A stretch of 64,000 nucleotides of DNA from Gammaproteobacteria bacterium (GTDB lineage Bacteria; Pseudomonadota; Gammaproteobacteria; Ga0077536): NCBI GenBank assembly GCA_009692365.1, contig SHZJ01000001.1, positions 1 through 64,000 on the forward strand, given 5' to 3'. Each line of letters starts with the position of its first letter. Within the stretch, counting starts at the first letter, position 1. The notes beneath the pieces are model-generated. The model saw only the letters and a program-made list of their open reading frames with translations, was not told the origin of the DNA and ran no database searches. A program made the position numbers and the translations under genes. Below, in pieces: positions 49,980-59,847 of the stretch.

Positions 49980-50744
49980 ATGCGCCGCTTTAGCGTCATC
50001 ACGCTCTTCCCGGAACTGCTCACCGCCTTCGCCGGGGTTGGCATTGTGCGCCGGGCCTGTGAGCGTGGGCTCATCGATATTCAACTCCTCAACCCGCGCG
50101 ATTTCGCCGCGGACGCCCGTCGCTCGGTCGACGATAACGCCTATGGTGGTGGACCCGGCATGGTGATGATGGTCCAGCCCTTGCGGCGCGCTATCGCCGC
50201 GGCGCGCCGGACCGCGCCCGCTGGGGTCCATGTGGTTTATTTAAGCCCGCAGGGCCGCACGCTGAGCCAACCGACGTTGCCGTTGCTCGAGCGTCATCCT
50301 CATCTGGTGCTCTTGGCCGGTCGCTACGAGGGGGTCGACGAGCGCTTGATCGAGCAGGATATCGACGAAGAATGGTCGCTCGGCGATTTCGTACTTTCCG
50401 GCGGTGAGATCGCTGCGATGGCGGTCATCGACGCGCTGACTCGGCGCCTCCCCGGGGCTTTGGGCGACGAGCGTTCGGCATTAGCAGATTCCTTCGAACA
50501 CGGGCTGCTCGATTTCCCGCACTACACGCGTCCGGAAATAGTCGACGGTCAAGAAGTCCCCGCCGTCCTCCTCAGTGGTAATCACGCCGCCATCGCCCTC
50601 TGGCGCCGGCAGCAGGCGCTAGTCCGCACGTGGCGACGCCGGCCCGATCTGCTGGTGAACTGCGTTTTGTCTGCCGCGGACCGCGCGTTGCTCGACAAAT
50701 GTCTTTCAGAACCTCAGGGCGGTTCCAAAGACGCGCAATCGTAG
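49980..50744 (+). CDS. trmD: tRNA (guanine(37)-N1)-methyltransferase
   Basis: DDNAYGGGPGMVMM; LLAGRYEGVDERLIEQDIDEEWSLGDFVLSGGE. Confidence 0.98.
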   Translation: MRRFSVITLFPELLTAFAGVGIVRRACERGLIDIQLLNPRDFAADARRSVDDNAYGGGPGMVMMVQPLRRAIAAARRTAPAGVHVVYLSPQGRTLSQPTLPLLERHPHLVLLAGRYEGVDERLIEQDIDEEWSLGDFVLSGGEIAAMAVIDALTRRLPGALGDERSALADSFEHGLLDFPHYTRPEIVDGQEVPAVLLSGNHAAIALWRRQQALVRTWRRRPDLLVNCVLSAADRALLDKCLSEPQGGSKDAQS

Positions 50745-50786
50745 TTATCATCCCAAGCTTCACTGAAAGACCCGCCGGAGCCCGCC

Positions 50787-51149
50787 ATGACCAATATCGT
50801 TCAGGAACTCGAAGCCGAACTGCTTCAAAAAATCATCCCCGAATTTTCGCCCGGCGACACCATCGTCGTGCAGGTGCGCGTGAAGGAGGGTACTCGCGAA
50901 AGGCTCCAAGCGTTCGAAGGTGTGTGCATCGCCAAGCGCAATCGCGGCGCCAACTCGGCGTTCACCGTGCGGAAAATCTCGCACGGCGAAGGCGTGGAGC
51001 GCGTGTTCCCGACCTACAGCCCGATGATCGCCGAGATCACCGTGAAGCGGCGTGGTGCGGTGCGCCGTGCCAAGCTGTACTACATGCGCGAGCTCAAAGG
51101 TAAGGCGGCGCGTATTCGCGAGAAAATCCCGACCAAAAGCAGCAGCTAG
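50787..51149 (+). CDS. rplS: 50S ribosomal protein L19
   Basis: [35 protein letters not shown]. Confidence 0.98.
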   Translation: MTNIVQELEAELLQKIIPEFSPGDTIVVQVRVKEGTRERLQAFEGVCIAKRNRGANSAFTVRKISHGEGVERVFPTYSPMIAEITVKRRGAVRRAKLYYMRELKGKAARIREKIPTKSSS

Positions 51150-51202
51150 CCGCTAGTCTTGATGCCCGTGCGTGGTCTTCCACCGCCACGGGCCCGCCGG
51201 CG

Positions 51203-51478
51203 CTAGGTGAAGCGCGCTGAAAGATAGCGACAAATGTCGGCGGACTCGTAACGCCACTCCACTCGCCCATCCGGCTGCGCAATGCGCAGGCACGGAACCT
51301 GTGCCTTGCCCCCACCCTCTACCAGTTCCTGGCGCCGGCTGCTGCTGGCCGCGATGTCGTGCAACTCGATCTCAATGCCTAAATCGCAGATGGCCTGCCG
51401 CACTTTGCCGCAAAACCAGCAGGTGGTCGTGTGGTAAAGCGAGAGTTCACCGGTTGCCACGGAGTTATTTGATGTCAT
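51203..51478 (-). CDS. Glutaredoxin/GST-N-terminal-like protein
   Basis: LSLYHTTTCWFCGKVRQAICDLGIEIELHDI (CXXC), QVPCLRI, ESADICRYL. Confidence 0.88.
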   Translation of the reverse strand: MTSNNSVATGELSLYHTTTCWFCGKVRQAICDLGIEIELHDIAASSSRRQELVEGGGKAQVPCLRIAQPDGRVEWRYESADICRYLSARFT

Positions 51479-51621
51479 GGCTACGGCCGTCCTAGCGGCG
51501 ACTTTGGGTTAGGTGGATAGACTTATCCGCGTAGGCTAAAGTTCACCGAGCGATGGCACAAGCGGCGGGGCGCCTCCCGTGCGCTGCACTAGCCTCGCCG
51601 TGAGGCCGGCCGGGAAAACGG

Positions 51622-52506
51622 ATGATCGACCGCCCCTTGTTGATGCGTTTTCTCGACCACCTCTGGGTCGAGCATGGCCTGAGCCCGAACACGGTGCAGG
51701 CTTATGGCGCGGATCTGCGGCTAGTCACCGGCGTGCTGGCCGCGCTGGGGGTGCCGCTGGCGCAGGCCACGGAAGCAGATTTGCTCGCCTATCTGGCCGG
51801 TTCCTCGCGCCAATCGGGACGCTCGACGGCGCGCCGTCTGTCCTGCCTGCGCGGCTACTATGCCTATTTGGTACGCGAGCGAATTCGCCTCGACGACCCC
51901 ACGCTGCGCCTGAAAAACCCCCGCATTAGCCGGCATCTCCCGCGAAGTCTGAGTGAGCGCGACGTCGATCTTTTGCTCAGCGCGCCCGCTGCCACGACCG
52001 CGCTGGGCGTGCGCGATGGCGTGATGCTGGAAGTGCTGTACGCGACCGGGCTGCGGGTCTCGGAACTAGTGGCGCTAACCCACGCACAAGTGAATCGGGT
52101 GGCGGGGGTGGTGCGGGTGATCGGCAAGGGCGACAAGGAACGACTCGTGCCCTTGGGTGAGGTGGCGCGTGACCGACTGGAACATTACCTCCAGGCCGCG
52201 CGGGCTGAGATTCTAAAGGGCAAAATCTGCGAGTCGTTGTTTCCCACCAGCCGCGGGGGCGCGATGACCCGCCAAGCTTTTTGGTGGCTAGTCAAAAAAT
52301 ACGCGCGCAAGGCTGGGATTGCCGCAGATTTATCGCCGCACACTTTGCGTCACGCATTCGCCACCCACTTGCTCAACCACGGCGCCGATTTGCGGGTGGT
52401 GCAGTTGCTGTTGGGGCACGCGGATATTTCGACTACGCAGATTTATACCCATCTCGCGCAAGACCGTCTGAAGCAGCTGCACGAACTGCACCACCCGCGC
52501 GGCTAG
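51622..52506 (+). CDS. xerD: Site-specific tyrosine recombinase XerD
   Basis: YATGLRVSELVALTHAQVN; HTLRHAFATHLLNHGADLRVVQLLLGHADISTTQIYTHL. Confidence 0.95.
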   Translation: MIDRPLLMRFLDHLWVEHGLSPNTVQAYGADLRLVTGVLAALGVPLAQATEADLLAYLAGSSRQSGRSTARRLSCLRGYYAYLVRERIRLDDPTLRLKNPRISRHLPRSLSERDVDLLLSAPAATTALGVRDGVMLEVLYATGLRVSELVALTHAQVNRVAGVVRVIGKGDKERLVPLGEVARDRLEHYLQAARAEILKGKICESLFPTSRGGAMTRQAFWWLVKKYARKAGIAADLSPHTLRHAFATHLLNHGADLRVVQLLLGHADISTTQIYTHLAQDRLKQLHELHHPRG

Positions 52507-52552
52507 GCCGGCGGCTCGTGCGCGCGGCTCGCAGCCTTAGCCACTGCCTCAA

Positions 52553-54379
52553 TTATTTGGCGGTGGCGTCGCCTGCGGGCGGCACGACCGACAGCACTTC
52601 GGTAAACGTGGTTTTGCCGGCCGCTATCTTCGCCGCCCCAGATAGTCGTAGGGGCCGCATGCCGTCACGCACGGCGGCCTCGCGCAGCGCGTTAGTTTGC
52701 AGGCCCGGTTTCACCAGCGTCTGCAGCGCTTCAGAGAGGGTTAGCACTTCGTAGAGGCCGACGCGCCCGCGAAAACCCGTATGACGACATTCAACGCAAC
52801 CCGCCGCCACCTGCATTCCCGTCGGTTGAGCCAGCCTCGCGCTACCGACTAACGTTGACCACGCGGTGCGGTCCAGCGGCACGCTACGCTGACAGTGCGG
52901 ACACAGTGTGCGCACCAGGCGCTGGGCCAGCACGCCCAACAGCGTTGCTGCGATGAGATAGGGTTCGACGCCTAAATCCATCAGGCGCGTCACGGCGGCG
53001 GGCGCATCGTTGGTGTGCAACGTTGAGAGCACCAAATGCCCCGTGAGTGCGGCCTGGATCGCCACCTCCGCCGTTTCACGGTCGCGAATTTCGCCGATCA
53101 TGATGATGTCGGGGTCTTGCCGGAGGAGCGTTCTGACCCCGTTGGCGAAGCTCAGGTCTAAGCCCGGCTGGATTTGCATCTGATTGAAAGTGGGCTCGAC
53201 CATCTCGATCGGGTCTTCGATGGTGCAGACGTTGATTTCTGGGCGAGCCAGTTGGCGTAACGCCGAGTACAAGGTGGTGGTTTTGCCCGAACCGGTCGGG
53301 CCGGTCACTAAGATGACGCCGTGTGGATGGCGGGTGAGCGCCAGCCAAGCGGCGAGGTCTTCGTCGCCAAAACCCAGCGCGGCAAAGGGTTGCTCCAATT
53401 TTTCAGGGTCGAAAATGCGCATCACCAGTTTTTCGCCGAAGGCGGTGGGCATGGTCGATAGCCGGAGTTCCACTTCTTTACCCAGGGGGGTTTTAGTTTT
53501 CATGCGGCCGTCCTGCGGCCGTCGTTTGTCGGCGACGTCGAGTCGACCCAGCGTTTTGATCCGGCTGACAATGGCGCCGATCACGGGGGTCGACATCTGA
53601 TTCACGAGATGCAAAAGACCGTCGATGCGAAATCGGATATTCCCTTGTTCCCGGCGGGGTTCGATGTGAATGTCGCTGGCGCGTTGCTCAAAAGCATACT
53701 GGAGCAGCCAATCGACCAAGTGCACAATGTGGCGGTCGTTGGCGTCTGGTTCGCCAACCTCGCCCAAGTGGGTAAGCGCCTCGAGGTTTTCGACGATGCT
53801 GCTGCGCTCGGCAACCTTGCTGGTCATCGCCTTGTTGATGGAACGACTGACCCCGTAGAACTCACGCAGGTAGCGCCGAATTTCGAGCGGATTGGCCACT
53901 ACCCGCTTAATCTGCCGTTTAACGATCGGCGCTATCTCTTGTTCCCATTCGGTGATAAAGGGCTCCGCAGTGGCGATCACAATGTGCTGGTCGCCGACTT
54001 CGACCGGTAAAAATTGCCAGCGAGTGGCATAAGCTTGGGACACGAGCGAGGTGACCGACTCGACCTCAATTTTCAGTGGGTCGATGCGGCAATAAGGCAA
54101 ATCCACGCACTCGGCGACTAACCGGGTGACGGTTTCGAGCGTTAGCGCGAGGCTAGGTTCGGAATCACTGCGCAGATTTTGGGCCGCCAACTGCGCAAAC
54201 GGGTGGCGTTGGTCGTTCTGTGCGATCCCGAGGCGCAGGCGCTGGACGGTGCTCGCCGCCAACCAGCCCTTGCGCTGCAAGAGCAGCAGCACTTCCTCTA
54301 GCGTGAGCGTATGCGCTGGCGGTGCCCCTGCTTTCGCCGCGCCGGCGGCGGGCATCGGCGGTCGCTGGTTGGCGCTCAT
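52553..54379 (-). CDS. GspE/PilB-family secretion/pilus ATPase
   Basis: GPTGSGKTTTLYSAL, Asp box, His box LVLSTLHTNDAPAAVTRL, CPHC..CVECRHTG zinc motif. Confidence 0.94.
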   Translation of the reverse strand: MSANQRPPMPAAGAAKAGAPPAHTLTLEEVLLLLQRKGWLAASTVQRLRLGIAQNDQRHPFAQLAAQNLRSDSEPSLALTLETVTRLVAECVDLPYCRIDPLKIEVESVTSLVSQAYATRWQFLPVEVGDQHIVIATAEPFITEWEQEIAPIVKRQIKRVVANPLEIRRYLREFYGVSRSINKAMTSKVAERSSIVENLEALTHLGEVGEPDANDRHIVHLVDWLLQYAFEQRASDIHIEPRREQGNIRFRIDGLLHLVNQMSTPVIGAIVSRIKTLGRLDVADKRRPQDGRMKTKTPLGKEVELRLSTMPTAFGEKLVMRIFDPEKLEQPFAALGFGDEDLAAWLALTRHPHGVILVTGPTGSGKTTTLYSALRQLARPEINVCTIEDPIEMVEPTFNQMQIQPGLDLSFANGVRTLLRQDPDIIMIGEIRDRETAEVAIQAALTGHLVLSTLHTNDAPAAVTRLMDLGVEPYLIAATLLGVLAQRLVRTLCPHCQRSVPLDRTAWSTLVGSARLAQPTGMQVAAGCVECRHTGFRGRVGLYEVLTLSEALQTLVKPGLQTNALREAAVRDGMRPLRLSGAAKIAAGKTTFTEVLSVVPPAGDATAK

Positions 54380-55674
54380 GAGTGTTTAGGCGGGTGCACT
54401 AATCGTTCCGTGGCGCTGTGTAACCGGGCGATGAGCGCCCGCAGAAAGCTGCGTTGGAAGCGATTCTGGGTAATGAGTGACATGCGTTCGATCAGCGAGC
54501 TCCCGATTTTGAGCAGCGTGACTGCCGTGAGTGCCACGATATTAGCGCTGCGTCTGCGGCCGGACACCAGGCCCATTTCGCCGAAACATTCACCGGCGTG
54601 CAGTTGGACAATTTCCAGCGCATTTTTCTGCACCGCGACGCTGCCCTCTACGAGCACGAAAAAATAGGTGTCGAGGTCTCCCTCGGTGATGATCTGGTCG
54701 CCTTGGGCGGACGTCTGCCACTCGGCGGCGTGCACAATCTCCCAGAGGTCTTCCTCGGCGAAACTCTGAAAAAAATCGAGCTTGGACACCGCCGCAAATT
54801 TTTTCTGAGGGGAGACCCAAGTGGGGTTTTCTGGCAGGAAATCAAAAACGAGGGATAGGTCGCCGGCCAGATCGGCGCCGGATTTATAGCGATGGCCGGG
54901 GTTTTTTGCGAGGAGTTTCTCGATGATTCGTTGATATATATCGGGCACTTCGACGCGGAAATCGGCCAGCGGTGGCGGCCGCTGCGGCGCGTTGTGCTGT
55001 CTTAGGTCAGCGCTTTGGGTCAGGAAAGGCTGCTTGCCCGTGAGCAACTGGTAGGCCACCACCCCCAACGAATAGAGGTCTGTTTGCGCGTTTGCGGGGC
55101 CGTCGCGGAATTGTTCTGGCGCCTGGTACGGGCTGCAGCCGGCCGCGGCCCTCGGTGCGCCGGCGGGCGTCGATTTGCTGATGGCGCCGCCAAAATCGGT
55201 GATCTTCACCTGCAATAGTTCACTGACCAGCACGTTGCTGGGCTTGATGTTTTGATGGATCACACCCCGCCGGTGGGCGTAGTCCAAGGCCAGCGCACAT
55301 TGCGTCAAAACCCGCGTGGTTTCCGTTAGAGGGAGCAGCCGCTCAGCGACAACATAATCCTCCAGAGAGTGTTCACCGGGCACGAACTCCATCGCGATAT
55401 AGTAACGGTGCTCTTCGATTCCCGCATCGAAAATAGTGGTGATATTGGGGTGCCGGAGCGCGCCGGCGGTTTGCGCATCGTTGAAAAACCATGCCCGTTG
55501 GGCCGCTGCCTCCGCGCCTTGGTCGTCTGCCGTGACCAGCGAGACCTTCAGCGCGACTTCACGATCGATGAAGGGATCGCGGGCCAATAAAACATCGGCG
55601 ATCGGGCTGATGCCGAGACGGCGAATAATGTGGTACTTGCCCAGCTGCGTGCCGGCGCGATCGGTGGTATCCAT
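54376..55674 (-). CDS. Ser/Thr-kinase-like protein (probable pseudokinase) with C-terminal cyclic-nucleotide-binding domain
   Basis: Kinase fold with VALKV Lys and ITDFG, but loop HQNIKPSN; C-term CNB domain HAGECFGEMGLVSGRRRSANIVAL; 4-nt overlap with GspE/PilB gene. Confidence 0.9.
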   Translation of the reverse strand: MDTTDRAGTQLGKYHIIRRLGISPIADVLLARDPFIDREVALKVSLVTADDQGAEAAAQRAWFFNDAQTAGALRHPNITTIFDAGIEEHRYYIAMEFVPGEHSLEDYVVAERLLPLTETTRVLTQCALALDYAHRRGVIHQNIKPSNVLVSELLQVKITDFGGAISKSTPAGAPRAAAGCSPYQAPEQFRDGPANAQTDLYSLGVVAYQLLTGKQPFLTQSADLRQHNAPQRPPPLADFRVEVPDIYQRIIEKLLAKNPGHRYKSGADLAGDLSLVFDFLPENPTWVSPQKKFAAVSKLDFFQSFAEEDLWEIVHAAEWQTSAQGDQIITEGDLDTYFFVLVEGSVAVQKNALEIVQLHAGECFGEMGLVSGRRRSANIVALTAVTLLKIGSSLIERMSLITQNRFQRSFLRALIARLHSATERLVHPPKHS

Positions 55675-55889
55675 GGGTCGCCTTGTTGCGCACGGTGGGT
55701 GCCGACGTGGCGCAGCTACCGGTTCAGTCGACGCGCGTAGATGCGCTCCCACTGTAGCGGCTTTGGACTAGGTGCGGAACCCTTGGAGAGTCGCCAGGGG
55801 CGGGCTCTCGAGGGCCGAAAAGGCCAATATCCGTGCTAGATTAACCGGGGGATCGCGCGTTGCGACTCCCTCGATCTAAGGAAACTTTA

Positions 55890-56624
55890 ATGAAGGCTAC
55901 TGCTCTTTTCGCCACCCTGACGGTGGCCCTGCTGGCGTGCTTGCCGGTGCACGCAACGGACGACGCGGCTCTGATCCAACGGCTTTCAGCCAAACTCAAA
56001 GGCGTGGTGCCCGACGCCGGGATTACCAGCGTCAAACCCGGTCCCCTGCCCGGCACCTACGAGGTGCTACTGGGCGCGACCGTGCTCTACCTAAGCGAGG
56101 ATGGCCGCTATGTGTTCCGGGGCGATATTTTTGACCTCAACACGCGGCTTAACATCACCGACCAGCGGCGCGAGGAAGCCCGCGCTAAGGCGTTTGCGAG
56201 GCTGCAACCTAGCGACATCATCGAGTTTAGCGCCCCGGCCGGTAAGCAGTTGAAAACGCTCTACGTGTTTACCGACATCGACTGCGGTTACTGCCGCAAG
56301 TTTCATAGCCATATCGCCGCGCTTAACAACGCCGGGATCTCCGTGCGCTATCTCTCCTTCCCGCGCACCGGTTTGGACAGCCCCTCCTACGATAAGGCCG
56401 TGGCCGTGTGGTGTGCCCCCAATCGGCAGCTCGCGCTCACAGATGCCAAAGCGGGGAAAGTGATCGCAAGCCCGAAGTGTGCCAATCCGGTGGCAGCAGA
56501 TTTTAATCTGGGCGAAGCCATGGGTGTCCACGGCACGCCTGCGCTGTTCTCGCAGGAAGGCGAGGAACTGGGCGGCTACCTGCCGGCGGCTGAAATCATT
56601 CAAAGGCTGCTGACCAAGGGCTGA
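55890..56624 (+). CDS. dsbC: DsbC-type thiol:disulfide interchange protein
   Basis: Signal peptide, FTDIDCGYCRKFHSH active site, GVHGTPALF cis-Pro. Confidence 0.93.
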   Translation: MKATALFATLTVALLACLPVHATDDAALIQRLSAKLKGVVPDAGITSVKPGPLPGTYEVLLGATVLYLSEDGRYVFRGDIFDLNTRLNITDQRREEARAKAFARLQPSDIIEFSAPAGKQLKTLYVFTDIDCGYCRKFHSHIAALNNAGISVRYLSFPRTGLDSPSYDKAVAVWCAPNRQLALTDAKAGKVIASPKCANPVAADFNLGEAMGVHGTPALFSQEGEELGGYLPAAEIIQRLLTKG

Positions 56625-56663
56625 GGGCGCGCGCCGCCGGGCCGCTACCGGACCCCCGGCGGT

Positions 56664-57383
56664 TCAATGCGGCGTGAGCCGCAGGCGGGCGAGGGTGATA
56701 CCGCCGTCTTTCTCTCGATATTCGATTTGCACGGGCTGGAAATCGAAATCTGGCGCGCACCACAAAGTGGTGCGACGGGTGTCGCCGCGCAGGTATTGCA
56801 CTTTTTTTGTCACGAGGACCGTGCTGCCGAAAGTGAGACTCTCGGTGCCCAGCAGTTCCAGCCGGTAGCGCTGCAGCTTGCCGTCATCGACGACCTCGTA
56901 GACCAAGTCGGTGTGCGCCCGCCGCAGGTCTGCCATCAGCGCCAGTTGGTAGACCAATTTGTCCAGCACGGCACCCGTCAGAGGGGTCTCCCACGACCGG
57001 GCGTTGGTGGTGCCGGTCGCCAGTTTGCTTTGCCAGTCGAACTGGACGTTCGAACGACGGTGCTTGTTGCCTGCGTCGCGCGTAATTTCGTAGTGTTCGG
57101 GTTGGTAGCCGTGGTCACGCAGCAGCCCCTCGCTGCGTTCTCGAATGTTTACCTGTTTGATGAGGGCGGCGACCCCGGTGGCTTCGAGGGTGGACGTGAA
57201 CACATAGTGGCCGCCGGCGGTGAGCGTGAGTTTGCGGGTCATGGTCGCGAGGTTCATGCCCTTGCTGCTCACCTCATACACGGCCGTAAACGCTGGTTGG
57301 GTGGCGGCGGCGTGCAGCGGCCCCGGTAGGAAGTTGAGCCAGCCCAAGAGGGTGGACAGCATGGCCAAGCGTGAGAATTGCAT
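56664..57383 (-). CDS. DUF3108-family exported protein
   Basis: Signal peptide; FTAVYEVSSKGMNLATMTRKLTL...W..PVQIEYREKDGGITLARL. Confidence 0.82.
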   Translation of the reverse strand: MQFSRLAMLSTLLGWLNFLPGPLHAAATQPAFTAVYEVSSKGMNLATMTRKLTLTAGGHYVFTSTLEATGVAALIKQVNIRERSEGLLRDHGYQPEHYEITRDAGNKHRRSNVQFDWQSKLATGTTNARSWETPLTGAVLDKLVYQLALMADLRRAHTDLVYEVVDDGKLQRYRLELLGTESLTFGSTVLVTKKVQYLRGDTRRTTLWCAPDFDFQPVQIEYREKDGGITLARLRLTPH

Positions 57384-57469
57384 GTGTTAGAATCGCCCCA
57401 GTTTTTGCCGCCATGGGCAGTTCTGCTGCCCGCCTTCAACCGCTCCACCAGTATACCCACGGTCGCTAG

Positions 57470-58906
57470 ATGAAAAGCGCAGTCGAACAGCTCAAGACCG
57501 CGAGAATTGCCGTCATCGGCGACCTGATGCTCGACCGGTATTGGACCGGCGCGGCCACCCGCATTTCCCCGGAGGCGCCGGTGCCGGTGCTCCGCGTTGG
57601 GGCACGCGAGGAGCGCATCGGCGGCGCGGCGAATGTCGCTGCCAATGCGGTGGCCCTCGGTGCGCAGGTGGCGTTATGCGGTTTGGTGGGGGACGATGCC
57701 GACGGCCGGACTCTCCAGCAACTTTGCGTGGCGGCGGGGATCCGCACACTGGTGCAGACCACGCGCGCCGCGACCACGGTCAAACTGCGGGTCCTCGCGC
57801 AGCACCAGCAATTACTGCGGCTGGATTTCGAGGAGCCCCCGGCCGCACAGGCGGCGCTGGACTTACTGGCCCTGCACGGGGCGCTCTTTGCTGACGCGGG
57901 GGCGATCGTGCTGTCGGATTATGCCAAGGGGGTCTTGAGTGTGCCGGGCGCCTGGATCGAGCGCGCGCAGCGTGCGGGCATTCCGGTAGTGGTGGACCCC
58001 AAGAGCCGCGATTTCGGCCGCTACGCGGGTGCCACGGTGCTCACCCCTAACCTGAGTGAATTCCAACACGTGGTGGGCGAGTGTCGCGACGACGCCACGC
58101 TCGTCGAGCGCGCCCTAGCGCTGTGCCTAGCGCATCGCTTGGGCGCCTTGCTCATTACGCGCGGTGAGCACGGCATGTCGCTCATTGCGCAGGGACAACC
58201 GGCGCTGCATCTGCCGGCGCGCGCGCGTGACGTCTACGATGTGACAGGGGCTGGTGACACCGTGTGCGCGCTACTGGCCTGTGGCTTGGCGGCGGGGCTA
58301 GACCTCGCTCTGGCGACGCGTCTGGCCAATATCGCCGCCGGCGTGGTGGTGGGAAAACTGGGGACCGCGGTGGTTTCCAACACCGAACTGGCCGCCGCCC
58401 TCGCGCCGGAGCCGGTCGACCGCCCAGCCGTCCTCACGCACGCCGCCCTGCTGGCGGAAATCGCCCAAGCGCGGCGGCGCAACGAGCGCATCGTCATGAC
58501 CAATGGCTGCTTTGATCTGCTGCACGCCGGGCACGTGCGCTACCTCACGGCGGCGGCGGAACTGGGCGGACGCCTGTTGGTGGCGGTTAATTCTGATGCC
58601 TCGGTGCAGCGACTCAAAGGACCTGCCCGACCCATCAACCCCTTGTCTGCCCGCCTGGAAGTGTTGGCGGGCTTGAAAGCGGTCGATTGGGTGACGTCCT
58701 TTGAAGAAGACACGCCGGCTCAACTCATCCAATTGGTGGCCCCGGATGTGTTGGTGAAGGGTGGTGATTACGCCATCGAGGATATCGTCGGGGGCGCTGA
58801 GGTGTTGGCACGCGGCGGACAGGTCCTCACGCTGCCGTACCACCCCGGTCATTCCAGCACGAGTCTGATTGCCGCGCGCGCGCAGCCGGCGGACACCACG
58901 CGATGA
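57470..58906 (+). CDS. hldE: Bifunctional heptose-7-P kinase / heptose-1-P adenylyltransferase
   Basis: PfkB domain DVTGAGDTVCALLA plus nucleotidyltransferase TNGCFDLLHAGHVRYL. Confidence 0.97.
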   Translation: MKSAVEQLKTARIAVIGDLMLDRYWTGAATRISPEAPVPVLRVGAREERIGGAANVAANAVALGAQVALCGLVGDDADGRTLQQLCVAAGIRTLVQTTRAATTVKLRVLAQHQQLLRLDFEEPPAAQAALDLLALHGALFADAGAIVLSDYAKGVLSVPGAWIERAQRAGIPVVVDPKSRDFGRYAGATVLTPNLSEFQHVVGECRDDATLVERALALCLAHRLGALLITRGEHGMSLIAQGQPALHLPARARDVYDVTGAGDTVCALLACGLAAGLDLALATRLANIAAGVVVGKLGTAVVSNTELAAALAPEPVDRPAVLTHAALLAEIAQARRRNERIVMTNGCFDLLHAGHVRYLTAAAELGGRLLVAVNSDASVQRLKGPARPINPLSARLEVLAGLKAVDWVTSFEEDTPAQLIQLVAPDVLVKGGDYAIEDIVGGAEVLARGGQVLTLPYHPGHSSTSLIAARAQPADTTR

Positions 58907-59847
58907 TCGTCGTCACCGGTGGCTATGGGTTCATCGGCAGCAATTTGGTCCACGCCCTTAACCAGCGGGGCCGGGACGATATTTGGGTGGTGGACGACCT
59001 GACCGACGGTCGCAAATTCGTCAATCTGGTGGGTGCCACAGTCGCTGATTATCACCACTGGAGCGATTTTCCGCAGCGTTTCGCGCAAACGGCGGCGCGC
59101 GGGGTGAGCATCGATGCGGTCTATCATCTCGGCGCATGTTCGGACACTCTGGAATGGGACGGGCGCCGCATGATGGCAGCCAACTTTGAATTCTCCCGGG
59201 ACCTCCTCGACACCTGCGAGCACCATCAGATCCCACTGATCTATGCCTCGAGCGCGGCGGTCTATGGTTTGAGCGAGGTTTGCGTTGAAGCGCCGGCCTA
59301 CGAGCGGCCGCTCAACGTGTACGGCTACTCTAAGCTCGCTTTTGACCAGCACGTCCGATACCGCTTACCCAACTTGCGGACCCGGGTGGTCGGCCTGCGG
59401 TATTTCAACGTGTATGGGCCGCGCGAGCAGCATAAAGGGCGGATGGCGAGCGTGATGTATCACTTCGACCAGCAGCTTCGTGGCGGCGCCTCGCTCGCCT
59501 TATTCGGCGCCTCGCACGGGGTCGCGGCAGGTGAGCAGTCGCGCGATTTTGTGTTTGTGGATGATGTCGTGGCGCAGACGCTCTGGTTCGGTAGCGAGAC
59601 GTCGGTGTCCGGCATCTTCAACTGCGGCACCGGCAGCGCCGCGACCTTTAATGACGTCGCGCAGGCGGTGGTTGCCCATCATGGTCACGGCACCATTCAG
59701 TACATTCCCTTCCCGGTTGAACTGCTGGGGGCCTATCAGCATCGGACCTGCGCCGACTTGCGCGCGGCCCGGCACGCCGGATTTAACCTGCCGCTGCGCA
59801 ATGTCACGCAAGGAGTGCGGGTGTATCTCGACCGACTGCGGCCATGA
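58903..59847 (+). CDS. hldD: ADP-glyceromanno-heptose 6-epimerase
   Basis: MIVVTGGYGFIGSNLVHALN; YGYSKLAFDQHVR; follows hldE with 4-nt overlap. Confidence 0.96.
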   Translation: MIVVTGGYGFIGSNLVHALNQRGRDDIWVVDDLTDGRKFVNLVGATVADYHHWSDFPQRFAQTAARGVSIDAVYHLGACSDTLEWDGRRMMAANFEFSRDLLDTCEHHQIPLIYASSAAVYGLSEVCVEAPAYERPLNVYGYSKLAFDQHVRYRLPNLRTRVVGLRYFNVYGPREQHKGRMASVMYHFDQQLRGGASLALFGASHGVAAGEQSRDFVFVDDVVAQTLWFGSETSVSGIFNCGTGSAATFNDVAQAVVAHHGHGTIQYIPFPVELLGAYQHRTCADLRAARHAGFNLPLRNVTQGVRVYLDRLRP

